This document shows positions 31,572-39,915 of a stretch of DNA of 60,196 bases, one piece after another; the stretch's first letter is position 1; each line of letters opens with the position of its first letter. Both the position numbers and the translations under genes were made by a program. Under the pieces are notes generated by a model, which was not told the DNA's origin, made no database searches, and was given only the letters and a program-made list of their open reading frames with translations. Source of the DNA: Coriobacteriia bacterium (lineage in GTDB: Bacteria > Actinomycetota > Coriobacteriia > Coriobacteriales > UBA8131); NCBI GenBank assembly GCA_009784425.1, contig WRBR01000003.1:1-60196 (forward strand), in the 5' to 3' direction.

Positions 31572-32225
31572 ATGCCCAGTAGAGCTGAAAAAAGCGCCGA
31601 GCTTGATCAAGCGCTCTACGGCTTTTTAGAAGAGCTCGACGCGGGCAGAAATCTCAACATCATTGGCATAGACGAAGTTGGTAGAGGGTCACTTTGTGGC
31701 CCTCTTACTGTTGCAGCGGTTTCTTTGCCGCTTGCTCCGCGTATCGTTGGCCTGAATGACTCCAAGAAGCTCAGCGCAAAGCGGCGCGATGAGCTCTCTG
31801 AGCAGATCAAGCAAATTGCCAAAGCATATAGCATAATAGATATAGAAGCGCAGGATATAGACCGCATCGGCATTGCCGAGGCGGTTTTCCAAGGCATGAC
31901 ACAGGCACTCAAGGCTGTCACTGCCCAAACTCGCAAGCCCGATATCGTGCTGATTGATGGCAGGCCGCTTGGCATCCATGCAAACGAGCAGGCTATCGTC
32001 AAAGGGGACGGCAAGGTGGCAAGCATTGCTGCTGCCTCTATCCTGGCAAAGACCCACCGTGATGCCCTGATGCTTGGCTACAGTGAGGAGTATCCCTGTT
32101 ACGCCTGGCAATCCAATAAAGGTTACGGCTCAGCCGTGCATATCACTGCAATCAAGGAGCAGGGCCTTTCGCCATTGCATCGTAAGAGTTTTTGCGGAGG
32201 AATTCTACAAGAAACCTTGTTCTAA
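31572..32225 (+). CDS. rnhB: ribonuclease HII
   Basis: Cuts the RNA strand of RNA-DNA hybrids and removes single ribonucleotides. The 217 residues have the DEVGRG active-site motif in IIGIDEVGRGSLCGPLTVAA, the second Asp in IVLIDGRPLG, and KGDGKVASIAAASILAKTHRD. The C-terminus has the usual NKGYGSAVHITAIKEQGLSPLHRKSF. The start at 31572 follows AAGGA; the frame remains open upstream only because the palindrome lacks stops. Confidence 0.95.
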   Translation: MPSRAEKSAELDQALYGFLEELDAGRNLNIIGIDEVGRGSLCGPLTVAAVSLPLAPRIVGLNDSKKLSAKRRDELSEQIKQIAKAYSIIDIEAQDIDRIGIAEAVFQGMTQALKAVTAQTRKPDIVLIDGRPLGIHANEQAIVKGDGKVASIAAASILAKTHRDALMLGYSEEYPCYAWQSNKGYGSAVHITAIKEQGLSPLHRKSFCGGILQETLF

Positions 32226-32392
32226 GCAAAACAAAACAGAATCTTAACCAATTTAAAACCGCATCAAAACAGAATCAAAACCAAAAATGGCCTGAGTTTA
32301 ATTTCGGTTGAGTTTTGGTTAAGACCTGGTCATGCAATAGTTAAGAACGGCTGTTCATACTGTCTTAAATATGAATTCAGATTGGAGACAGC

Positions 32393-32848
32393 ATGGAAAC
32401 CGCATTGGCAACAAAACAAAAGAAAACATCCAACGATAAGACCAGAGCTAAATCAAGCAGCCAGGAGAAGACTCAAAAAGCAGCCGGCAAAAACCAGACA
32501 CTCGGCAAGCTGGGCGAGGACTTAGCCTGTATCTACCTTTTAGACAACGGGTTTGAAATTTTGGAACGTAATTGGAAGTGCGACTCGGGTGAAGCTGACA
32601 TCGTTGCTACCGAGGGAGAAGCACTTGTTTTCATTGAGGTAAAAACCAGATCAAAAAGGTATCAAGGTCTGCCGGAATATGCGGTAACCGCCGAGCGGAT
32701 TGACCGGTACGAGAGGATAGCCCTCAGCTATCTGAGAGAAAAAAAGCGACCCTCCGGACAAGTGAGATTTGATGTCATAGCAATCTCCATGACTGGCAGG
32801 CAGCAGTGTCTACTCCGCCATCATCGAGATGCTTTTGGATCTGGCTAA
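32393..32848 (+). CDS. yraN: YraN / UPF0102 family predicted endonuclease
   Basis: 151 residues. The core GKLGEDLACIYLLDNGFEIL, GEADIVATEGEALVFIEVKT and the following R carry the PD-(D/E)XK nuclease-like residues (E, D, E-V-K) of the family, which associates with DNA uptake genes. An N-terminal Lys/Ser/Thr-rich tail of about 38 residues is unusual. It is two bases before comM, and dprA follows, so it belongs to a DNA-processing cluster. The gap upstream (32226-32392) is AT-rich with an inverted pair, TCTTAACCAA / TTGGTTAAGA. Confidence 0.9.
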   Translation: METALATKQKKTSNDKTRAKSSSQEKTQKAAGKNQTLGKLGEDLACIYLLDNGFEILERNWKCDSGEADIVATEGEALVFIEVKTRSKRYQGLPEYAVTAERIDRYERIALSYLREKKRPSGQVRFDVIAISMTGRQQCLLRHHRDAFGSG

Positions 32849-32850
32849 CA

Positions 32851-34488
32851 ATGAGCACTGAAAAAGTGAACAATCCTAACTACATTCAAACAGCTGCAAT
32901 CATTGGCGTTGAGGCCAAGCCTGTCACTGTTGAGGTCTCCTTTACCAACAGTTTGCCGGGAATCAGCATTGTTGGAATGCCCGACACTGCGGTTAGTGAG
33001 GCACGCCTACGAGTCAGAGCAGCTCTGCGTGCAACGGGGTTCAAAGTGCCGCGTGTGCATATTCTGGTGAATCTCGCGCCCTCGGATATCCCCAAGATCG
33101 GCTCAGGCTTTGACCTGCCCATTGCACTCGGAATTCTGCTTGCTACCGAACAAATCAGTGGCGAGGGCGTAGTAGACCACCTTTGCATTGGCGAGCTCTC
33201 ACTGGACGGCAGTGTGCGCCCCGTGCGGGGCATGCTTGCCTATGAGCAATTAGCACGAGCGCTTAATATCTGCATGCTGAGCGCTGTGTCAGAGCAAGGC
33301 ATTTTCTCTGACATGCCGGACAGGCATTCCTGTTTAGAGAGCCTTGAAGACCTCCACGTGCAAAGCTTTCAGAGTCCTCTGCCTCGGCAAAAAGTAGGTA
33401 GAAAAACTGCTCATGATTACTGCGATATTGCGGGCAACGACCTGGCAAAGCGTGCCTTAACGGCAGCTGCGGCCGGAGAGCATGCCCTCATGATGATTGG
33501 TCCGCCTGGCTCCGGCAAGACAATGCTCGCGAGCAGGCTCCCCACCATTATGGATTCGCTCTGCGAGCAAGAACGCTACGAGAGCGCCATGATCCACTCT
33601 ATAGCCGGTCTTTCCTATGACACGATACTGGAGGGGCAAAAGCCGTTTCGCTCCCCGCATCATAGCGCCACCAAGGCAGGCTTGCTTGGCGGTGGTTCCC
33701 CGGTAACACCCGGAGAGGTCACCTTGGCGCATAACGGCATCCTTTTCTTGGATGAGATACCGGAGTTTGGCTCGGCGGTGCTGCAGCTGCTCAGGCAGCC
33801 TATTGAAACCGGTACGGTTTCACTGGCTCGCGCGCGGGGAACCACGGTGCTTCCTGCCAAATTCATGCTTATTGCTGCCTCAAATCCCTGCCCCTGTGGC
33901 TTTTTTGGTGACCCTGAGCGCAGTTGCAAATGCTCTGATACAGAGATCCGCAAGTACCAGGCGAGGCTAGGAGGTCCACTGCTCGACCGCATAGACATGG
34001 TGTTAGATGTTTGGCGCTCCAAGCCCGGCGAGGTCTTGGCAACCGGCAGCGGAAAAAGCTCAGCAGACATGCGCGCGCAGGTGATGCAAGCCAGGGAATA
34101 TGCCCGATGGCGCGCTGAGGAGCAGGGCTTGCTACCCGGCAAGGATGCTGTGGCTTACGGGAGCGCCGAGCATACCAAAAAGAAAAGAGGCAGAGTGAGC
34201 ACAGAGAGCACGGTAGGCGCTGAAAACACCGGAGAGTCAGCAGACAGCTCGTCTGCCCTCTTTACCGGCGAAGGAGCTCTCTTGCTCAGAGCCTGTGAGC
34301 TGGGCAAATCAGAGCGCTTTTGTCTGGAGGAGGCATCAGAGAAGCTCAAACTGAGTGGACGTGGAATCATGCGCGCGCTCTCGGTAGCTCGCACCTTGGC
34401 CGATCTGGAACAGTCGAGAAAAGTACAGTCAGATCATATCCTTGAGGCGCTCACCTTCAGGGCAGAAGGAAGGTGCGGCGATGAATGA
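32851..34488 (+). CDS. comM: ComM / YifB Mg-chelatase-like AAA ATPase
   Basis: 545 residues. ComM helicases promote branch migration during natural transformation. The N-terminal domain (GVEAKPVTVEVSF, GLPGISIVGMPD-like LPGISIVGMPDTAVSEA) precedes Walker A GPPGSGKTMLASRLP (about 215-229), Walker B GILFLDEIPEF, and FMLIAASNPCPCGFFGD. The C-terminal part has RAMRVAxTLADL-like RALSVARTLADL. A Ser/Glu-rich insert (about 430-470) is unusual. The start ATG lies two bases after yraN. Confidence 0.92.
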   Translation: MSTEKVNNPNYIQTAAIIGVEAKPVTVEVSFTNSLPGISIVGMPDTAVSEARLRVRAALRATGFKVPRVHILVNLAPSDIPKIGSGFDLPIALGILLATEQISGEGVVDHLCIGELSLDGSVRPVRGMLAYEQLARALNICMLSAVSEQGIFSDMPDRHSCLESLEDLHVQSFQSPLPRQKVGRKTAHDYCDIAGNDLAKRALTAAAAGEHALMMIGPPGSGKTMLASRLPTIMDSLCEQERYESAMIHSIAGLSYDTILEGQKPFRSPHHSATKAGLLGGGSPVTPGEVTLAHNGILFLDEIPEFGSAVLQLLRQPIETGTVSLARARGTTVLPAKFMLIAASNPCPCGFFGDPERSCKCSDTEIRKYQARLGGPLLDRIDMVLDVWRSKPGEVLATGSGKSSADMRAQVMQAREYARWRAEEQGLLPGKDAVAYGSAEHTKKKRGRVSTESTVGAENTGESADSSSALFTGEGALLLRACELGKSERFCLEEASEKLKLSGRGIMRALSVARTLADLEQSRKVQSDHILEALTFRAEGRCGDE

Positions 34489-35533
34489 GACTGAGTTAAT
34501 GGTGCAGGACAAGCGTGCGTCATCCAGGATGCTCTACGATGAAGCTGCGCTTGAATCCAAGATTGAACAAAAGCTGCCGCAGCGGTCAGAATTACTGCAG
34601 TCCTCAAAGCGCTATCCTCAGCAACTGCTGCAACTCAAGGATGCCCCCGAGAAGCTCTACGCCCTGGGCAATGTTGATTTGCTCTCCGAGCCGGCACTGG
34701 CAATTGTTGGGGCTCGAAAAGCCACTACGTACGGGCTGGATTGCGCCGCGCGCTTTGCCAGAAGAGCAGCCAAATGGGGCATCACGGTGGTCTCCGGCGG
34801 AGCAATTGGCTGCGACATGGCCGCCCACCGCGGAGCCCTGGACGCAGGCGGAAACACCATAGTGGTTTTGGGATCCGGTGCAGACGTGGTCTACCCCCTG
34901 CGCGCACGTGCGCTCCTGAGAGAAGTGCTGGATGCAGGCGGCACCCTGCTCTCTGAGGCGCCCTGGGGCTCGGCTCCCTTGCGCTGGGCGTTCAGTAAAC
35001 GCAACCGCATAATCGCGTCCCTCGCCAGCGCAACGCTCATCGTTGAGGCGGGCCTGCCAAGCGGCACCTTCCAAACCGCTGACCACACCCTGAGTCTGGG
35101 TAACGACGTATTGGTGGTGCCCGGCCCCATCTTCTCAAGCACCTGCAAGGGAACCAATCGCCTTTTGGTGCAAGGCGCACTGCCGGTTGTGGATAACGAC
35201 AGCTTTGACGATATTCTTGAGAGAATCTTTGACCCTGTTAACTATAAGGGGATAAGCACTGCAACTTCACAAGCCACCCTTGCGTTGCAAGAAGAAACGC
35301 CTGAGAGCGGGCAAGGAGAGAAGCTCCTACCAGAAGAAATCAAGCTGAGGCAAATCACCAACCACATCATGAGAGACATCAGCGCAAGCCCCATGACCAT
35401 AGACGCTCTCGCAAGCGCCTACGGCAAAGAAGCCGTGGAGATAGTCCGCGTCATCACCAAGCTAGAAATCAACGGCCAAGCAGAACGCCTCAGAGACGGC
35501 CGCTACATGGCCAGACCCCCAAGAAGCGCTTAG
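34481..35533 (+). CDS. dprA: DNA processing protein DprA
   Basis: Loads RecA onto incoming single-stranded DNA in transformation. The 350 residues contain the Rossmann-like core: LAIVGARKATTYGLDCAARF, VVSGGAIGCDMAAHRGALDA, GSGADVVYP, FSKRNRIIASLASATLIVEA and GPIFSSTCKGTNRLL. A winged-helix domain ends the protein (about 290-345). The start ATG 34481 follows GGAAGG and overlaps comM by 8 bases. It forms the competence-type operon yraN-comM-dprA. Confidence 0.94.
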   Translation: MNETELMVQDKRASSRMLYDEAALESKIEQKLPQRSELLQSSKRYPQQLLQLKDAPEKLYALGNVDLLSEPALAIVGARKATTYGLDCAARFARRAAKWGITVVSGGAIGCDMAAHRGALDAGGNTIVVLGSGADVVYPLRARALLREVLDAGGTLLSEAPWGSAPLRWAFSKRNRIIASLASATLIVEAGLPSGTFQTADHTLSLGNDVLVVPGPIFSSTCKGTNRLLVQGALPVVDNDSFDDILERIFDPVNYKGISTATSQATLALQEETPESGQGEKLLPEEIKLRQITNHIMRDISASPMTIDALASAYGKEAVEIVRVITKLEINGQAERLRDGRYMARPPRSA

Positions 35534-35566
35534 TTGGCGCATGTTAGATATAGGAAGGATTGTGAG

Positions 35567-35588
35567 AGTGTAGTATATATGCTACACT
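35567..35588 (+). promoter_or_regulatory. palindromic operator/promoter of the antitoxin-like gene
   Basis: AGTGTAG-TATATATG-CTACACT is a 7-bp inverted repeat around an AT-rich core that can act as the -10. It ends six bases before the ATG at 35595; no ribosome binding site is visible, so the transcript may be nearly leaderless and autoregulated. Confidence 0.55.
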
Positions 35589-35594
35589 TTGACT

Positions 35595-35903
35595 ATGATT
35601 GACACGAAAAAACTGCACAGATTTGATATGGCTGAGTATCTCGAAACCGAAGAGGATATAGCATATTATCTTGAGGCAACAGCTTTGGAGGATATTTCGT
35701 TACTCCCTGCTGCCCTGGGGACGGTTGCCCGCGCTAGAGGTATGAGCGACTTGGCGCGTACAACTGGGCTCTCGCGTGAAACACTTTACAAGACACTTTC
35801 AACTGGTGGTAATCCGACTCTCAGCACCCTCAGTAAAATTCTCGAAGCCTATGGTGTACGCATCAGTCTTGCCCCTCAAGATAACCCGGTTGCAGCTTCT
35901 TAG
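35595..35903 (+). CDS. orphan antitoxin-like helix-turn-helix protein (HI1420 / HigA type)
   Basis: 102 residues. FDMAEYLETEEDIAYYLEAT, then ALEDISLLPAALGTVARARGM and the helix-turn-helix LARTTGLSRETLYKTLSTGG, then NPTLSTLSKILEAYGVRI, match the addiction-module antidote family that normally follows a RelE/HigB-like toxin. Here the upstream base sequence back to dprA (61 bases) cannot hold a toxin, so it is an orphan repressor or the remnant of a module. Confidence 0.85.
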   Translation: MIDTKKLHRFDMAEYLETEEDIAYYLEATALEDISLLPAALGTVARARGMSDLARTTGLSRETLYKTLSTGGNPTLSTLSKILEAYGVRISLAPQDNPVAAS

Positions 35904-35946
35904 GGGGTGACGACGAGCTGTTTTGTGGTACAGAAGGGACAAGTTT

Positions 35947-36030
35947 GGAGTCAAAGGGGGCGTATAACTTTGACTCCTAGGCAATGCACTGACTGGACCC
36001 TTCGGCTCGCTGCGCTCGCTCAGGATGACA
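35947..36030. repeat. hairpin plus TCATCCTGAGCG-type repeat
   Basis: GGAGTCAAAG / CTTTGACTCC (35947-35956 and 35968-35977) is followed by GACTGGACCCTTCGGCTCGC...GCTCAGGATGACA (35991-36030), an inverted-orientation copy of the repeat at 759 and 24285. It lies in the otherwise empty gap (35904-36115) before trmFO. Confidence 0.75.
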
Positions 36031-36115
36031 AAGGGGTGGGGTTAGGCTTGGTGCGCAATGACAAACTGGGTTGGAGCAGAGGCTTGTTCAGCATGGCATT
36101 TGTTATGATTAGAGC

Positions 36116-37606
36116 ATGGTTGATTCAGAACAAGGAACAGTGCTGATTATTGGTGGCGGGCTTGCCGGGAGTGAGGCGGCTTGGCAGTTGGCGGAGCGTG
36201 GTGTTACGGTGCGCTTGCTTGAGATGCGGCCTGGGCAGATGACTCCGGCGCATCATAGTGATGACTTGGCTGAGTTGGTTTGCTCTAATTCGCTTAAGAG
36301 TTTGGCTCTTCCCTCGGCTGCGGCTACGCTTAAGCATGAGTTGGCGGCTATGGGTTCCTTTGTGCTCAAGATGGCGCTCGAGCACAGTGTTGCCGCCGGG
36401 ATGGCGCTTGCGGTGGAGCGTAGCGCGTTTGCTCAGGCGATAACGCGTGAGATTGCTGCTCATCCCAATATTACCCTGGTGCGCGAGGAGGTGCAGAGCC
36501 TCGTTGCGCTACTTGATGACCCTTCAATACAACAGATTATCGTGGCTACGGGGCCCTTGACCTCGGACGCCTTGGCAGGTGACCTCAGGCAGCTGATTGG
36601 CAGTGACTACCTCGCCTTCTTTGATGCCGCCGCCCCCATCTTGGAGGCAGAGAGCCTGGATATGCAGAAGCTTGTGCGCCAGTCGCGCTTTGACAAGGGC
36701 AAAGGGGAGTACCTCAATGCCCTGCTGAACAAGGAGCAGTATCTTGCCCTGATGGACAGCCTGGTAAAGGCAAATAGGGTTGTGCTTAAAGACTTTGAGA
36801 AGCGCGAGCTCTTCAGTGCCTGCATGCCGGTAGAAGAGGTGGCGCGCAGTGGTGTGGACGCTCTGCGTTATGGTGCGCTAAAGCCCATTGGGCTTGCTGA
36901 TCCGGTGAGTGAGCAAAGACCTTATGCTGCCATACAGCTCAGGGCGGAGAATAATGAGGAGACCGCTTGGAACTTGGTTGGCTTTCAAACTAACTTGACC
37001 TTTTCTGCGCAAGAGCAGGTCTTTCGCGGTATCCCCGGCCTGGAGCAGGCTCACTTTTTGCGCTTTGGTGTTATGCATCGCAATACCTTTATTAATGCGC
37101 CGGCAACGCTGGGTAAGGGCTTTGAGCTGCCTGCGCATCCCACGCTGCGCTTTGCCGGGCAAATCACCGGTACTGAGGGTTATACCGAGGCTATTGCCTC
37201 GGGGCTGTTTGCTGCGCTTAACACGTATGCGTCGCTTGCGGGAGGTGCCCCTTGCGTTTTGCCGCCAACCAGCACCTTTGGTGCTCTGGTTGCTTATGCT
37301 ACCGATGAGGACACCAAGCACTACCAGCCGCTTCATGTTAATTACGGGCTTGTGCCGCCTTTGGAGCAGCGGATCAGGGGTAAGAGGGAGCGCTATCAGG
37401 CTTATTCGGAGAGGGCGATTGCTGCGGTCAAGGACTTTGTTGCTGAGAACAGTGAGTTGGGCTTTCTGGCGGCGTATGAGTTGCCGGTGATTGAGCAGGG
37501 GGATAGGGAGCAGAGGGGTCAAAGACTAGGTCCTTCGGCTACGCTACGCTCCGCTCAGGATGACAAGGGTGCGCTATGCTCCGCTCAGGATGACAGGGGT
37601 TTGTGA
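36116..37606 (+). CDS. trmFO: methylenetetrahydrofolate-tRNA-(uracil-5-)-methyltransferase
   Basis: Folate- and FAD-dependent enzyme making 5-methyluridine-54 in the tRNA T-loop. It starts VLIIGGGLAGSEAAWQLAERG with the FAD motif, then EMRPGQMTPAHHSDDLAELV, CSNSLKSL, and ACMPVEEVARSGVDALRYG. The 496 residues exceed the usual ~440 by a tail: the last ~27 residues, from RLGPSATLRSAQDD, are encoded by two TCATCCTGAGCG-type repeats (37530-37600). The following Xer gene is the usual neighbour (gid-codV order). Confidence 0.94.
   Translation: MVDSEQGTVLIIGGGLAGSEAAWQLAERGVTVRLLEMRPGQMTPAHHSDDLAELVCSNSLKSLALPSAAATLKHELAAMGSFVLKMALEHSVAAGMALAVERSAFAQAITREIAAHPNITLVREEVQSLVALLDDPSIQQIIVATGPLTSDALAGDLRQLIGSDYLAFFDAAAPILEAESLDMQKLVRQSRFDKGKGEYLNALLNKEQYLALMDSLVKANRVVLKDFEKRELFSACMPVEEVARSGVDALRYGALKPIGLADPVSEQRPYAAIQLRAENNEETAWNLVGFQTNLTFSAQEQVFRGIPGLEQAHFLRFGVMHRNTFINAPATLGKGFELPAHPTLRFAGQITGTEGYTEAIASGLFAALNTYASLAGGAPCVLPPTSTFGALVAYATDEDTKHYQPLHVNYGLVPPLEQRIRGKRERYQAYSERAIAAVKDFVAENSELGFLAAYELPVIEQGDREQRGQRLGPSATLRSAQDDKGALCSAQDDRGL
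37530..37600 (-). repeat. two TCATCCTGAGCG-type repeats within the trmFO 3' end
   Basis: Two consecutive copies of a CTACGCTCCGCTCAGGATGAC-like segment (shared core TCCGCTCAGGATGACA) lie inside the coding sequence and supply the last codons up to the TGA. Both are in the inverted orientation relative to the copy at 759. Confidence 0.85.
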
Positions 37607-38514
37607 TGAGGCAGGGTACGGCCGGTCTCATTGAAGCTTTTCTGCTTTCACTTAAAAGTGAGCGCAATTTTTCGGTGCATAGTCTCAGGGCCTATACAAA
37701 GGATTTGCAGGGTTTTGAGGAATGGTTGGGTCAAGAAGCCCTTGAGCTTAAGGAGCTGGATAGTCGCAGTATGCGCTCTTACCTGGCGTATCTTTCGCTC
37801 AAAGACTACTCTAAGGCTACTATTAACCGGCACCTTTCTGCTGCACGTTCCTTTATACATTGGTGTGCAGAGCAGGGTATTGTGGAGAGAACCGTTGCGT
37901 CTACCTCCGGTCCAAAAAACCCCCGGCATTTGCCGCGGGTGGTGAGTGAGGCAGATCTGGACAAGCTGCTCAAAGACTCGCCCAGTAATGACCCTGTAGA
38001 CATACGTGATGACGCGCTCTTTGAGCTGATGTATGCCACGGGTGCGCGCATCTCCGAGCTGTCGGCGCTCCGCCTGCAAGACATCGAGTTTAAGGAACAG
38101 CTGGTGCACTACTGGGGCAAGGGCAACAAAGAGCGCATCGTGCCCTTGCACGTGCTGGCTCTAAAAAAGCTCGAGCGTTATCTCAAAGAGGCCAGGCCCC
38201 GGCTCATACAATCGAACAAGCTCACCGAAAAAGAAGCCGGCAGGGTCTTCCTCGGCACCAGCGGCAAGCCCCTCAGCGCCGACAGCATCAGGGTTGCCTT
38301 CAAGCGCCGCCTGGTGAAAGCGGGCATAGACAGCTCGGTGACCCCCCACGATATTCGCCATAGCTTTGCAACCGCCATGCTCACCGAAGGCGCCGATCTC
38401 AGAAGCGTGCAAGAACTCCTGGGCCACGAGCATCTCTCCACCACACAAATCTACACTCACCTCTCTATAGAACACCTGCAAGACGTAACCAAACAGGCAC
38501 ATCCTCGTGCATGA
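37606..38514 (+). CDS. xerC: tyrosine recombinase of the XerC/XerD family
   Basis: 302 residues. The N-terminal SAM-like domain (FLLSLKSERNFSVHSLRAYT) precedes the catalytic domain with R in ATGARISELSAL, K in GKGNKERIVPLH, HDIRHSFATAML, and LLGHEHLSTTQIYTH with the nucleophilic Tyr. Length and position next to trmFO fit the chromosome-dimer-resolving XerC (CodV); XerD remains possible. The ATG overlaps the trmFO stop (TGATG); a GTG one codon upstream is an alternative. Confidence 0.9.
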   Translation: MRQGTAGLIEAFLLSLKSERNFSVHSLRAYTKDLQGFEEWLGQEALELKELDSRSMRSYLAYLSLKDYSKATINRHLSAARSFIHWCAEQGIVERTVASTSGPKNPRHLPRVVSEADLDKLLKDSPSNDPVDIRDDALFELMYATGARISELSALRLQDIEFKEQLVHYWGKGNKERIVPLHVLALKKLERYLKEARPRLIQSNKLTEKEAGRVFLGTSGKPLSADSIRVAFKRRLVKAGIDSSVTPHDIRHSFATAMLTEGADLRSVQELLGHEHLSTTQIYTHLSIEHLQDVTKQAHPRA

Positions 38515-38539
38515 CAAAGCTATAAAGCTCTGTTAGAAT
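38511..38539 (+). promoter_or_regulatory. rpmF-plsX promoter
   Basis: ATGACA (38511-38516), 17-base spacer, TAGAAT (38534-38539). The -35 overlaps the stop of the Xer gene. A leader of about 120 bases follows. Confidence 0.65.
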
Positions 38540-38665
38540 TACCGTTTGTGTCTGCGCGCGGAATAAAGCGCCGCAGCACGGTGATTTCGTCAGTGCAGCC
38601 TAAACGATGCATTAGCTTGCAGTAACGAGGTCACCCGAGGTGAACTACTTGAGAGGACCATCACA

Positions 38666-38845
38666 ATGGCAGTACCTAAGAGAAAAACCGGTCGTGCGGT
38701 GACGCATGCCCGTCGCAGTGCCAACAATGTGCTTAAACCCGCCCCGCGCTCAGTTTGTGAGCAGTGCGGTGCCACCAAGCTTCCGCATTACGTTTGCGGC
38801 AACTGTGGCACCTATAATGGTCGCGAGGTTCTCAGCACGGAGTAG
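38666..38845 (+). CDS. rpmF: 50S ribosomal protein L32
   Basis: 59 residues: MAVPKRKTGRAVTHARRS, then two Cys pairs, CEQCG and CGNCG, for zinc (zinc-ribbon form). The gene starts ATG 38666 behind GAGAGGA and ends TAG 38845. Order rpmF-plsX is standard in bacteria. It is short enough to be missed by length cut-offs. Zinc-type L32 suggests a Zn-replete form; no Cys-free paralogue is in the window. Confidence 0.97.
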   Translation: MAVPKRKTGRAVTHARRSANNVLKPAPRSVCEQCGATKLPHYVCGNCGTYNGREVLSTE

Positions 38846-38849
38846 GCCA

Positions 38850-39908
38850 ATGACCGGCCTCACTGATACCCAGCAACTCAACCCCACCAATGACTCGGGC
38901 GCTTCGCATCAAAGCGTGCGGGTTGTTCTTGATGTCATGGGAGGCGACAACGCCCCCCAGGTAGTGCTCGCGGGTGCCCGTCAAGTGCTGCAATCAAGCA
39001 ACGCAGATGACACAAGCATCAACCTAATCCTCGTAGGAGAGGCCGAGGCTATCGCCCCTCTCAAAGAGGAGTTTCCCCAGCGCGTAGAAGCGGTGCCAAG
39101 CACCGAAGTCATCGAGATGAACGAGCACCCCGCTCACGCAGTCAGGCAAAAAAAGGACTCCTCCATCGTAGTAGGCTGCAACCTTATCAAAGAGGGCAAG
39201 GGAGACGCATTCTTCTCAGCCGGTTCAACCGGCGGAGCCATGACAGCAGCTACGCTGATTATCGGCCGCGTAAGAGGCGTTAAACGCCCCGCCATCGCCA
39301 CGGTCATACCGGCCCCCAAAGGCCTGGTAGTCATGCTCGATGCCGGCGCCAACACCGATGTTGAGGCAGAATACATCCTGCAGTTTGCCGCTATGGGAGA
39401 GATTTACGCCCACGAGGTCCTCGGGGTAGAAAAACCCCGCGTAGGCCTCCTCAATGTGGGAGAAGAAGGCACCAAGGGCTCCATGCTTGCCCAAGAAGCC
39501 TACACTCTCCTCAAAGAGAACATCAAAGGCTTTACCGGCAACGCCGAGGGAAGCGATATCTTTGCCGGCAACTTTGACGTAATCGCCACAGACGGCTTTA
39601 CCGGCAACATCGTACTTAAAACTATGGAGGGGCTGGTAGGCGGCCTTTTCAGCGAAATCAAAAGCATCTTCTACTCATCAACCAAAAACAAGCTGGCTGC
39701 CGCGGTCATCAAAAAAGACCTGAGCGCCCTCAAAGACCAGCTAAGCGCCGAGCTCATAGGCGGCGCACCGCTGCTGGGTCTTCAGGCGCCGGTGATAATC
39801 GGGCACGGTTCGTCCAGCGCAACCGCCATTGCCAACGGAATACGCGCTTCGGCAACCGCAACGCGCCAGCAAATCCCCCAACTCATAGCAGCTGCTATCA
39901 CCACCTAG
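38850..39908 (+). CDS. plsX: phosphate acyltransferase PlsX
   Basis: Makes acyl-phosphate from acyl-ACP for phospholipid synthesis. The 352 residues begin with a short Ser/Thr-rich lead of about 25 residues before VVLDVMGGDNAPQVVLAGA. Other family motifs are SAGSTGGAM (catalytic region), RPAIATVIPAPKG-like and GFTGNIVLKTMEG. The start ATG 38850 is four bases after rpmF. A member of the rpmF-plsX-rnc-smc-ftsY cluster; no acpP is present between plsX and rnc. Confidence 0.94.
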   Translation: MTGLTDTQQLNPTNDSGASHQSVRVVLDVMGGDNAPQVVLAGARQVLQSSNADDTSINLILVGEAEAIAPLKEEFPQRVEAVPSTEVIEMNEHPAHAVRQKKDSSIVVGCNLIKEGKGDAFFSAGSTGGAMTAATLIIGRVRGVKRPAIATVIPAPKGLVVMLDAGANTDVEAEYILQFAAMGEIYAHEVLGVEKPRVGLLNVGEEGTKGSMLAQEAYTLLKENIKGFTGNAEGSDIFAGNFDVIATDGFTGNIVLKTMEGLVGGLFSEIKSIFYSSTKNKLAAAVIKKDLSALKDQLSAELIGGAPLLGLQAPVIIGHGSSSATAIANGIRASATATRQQIPQLIAAAITT

Positions 39909-39915
39909 GGCTGTC

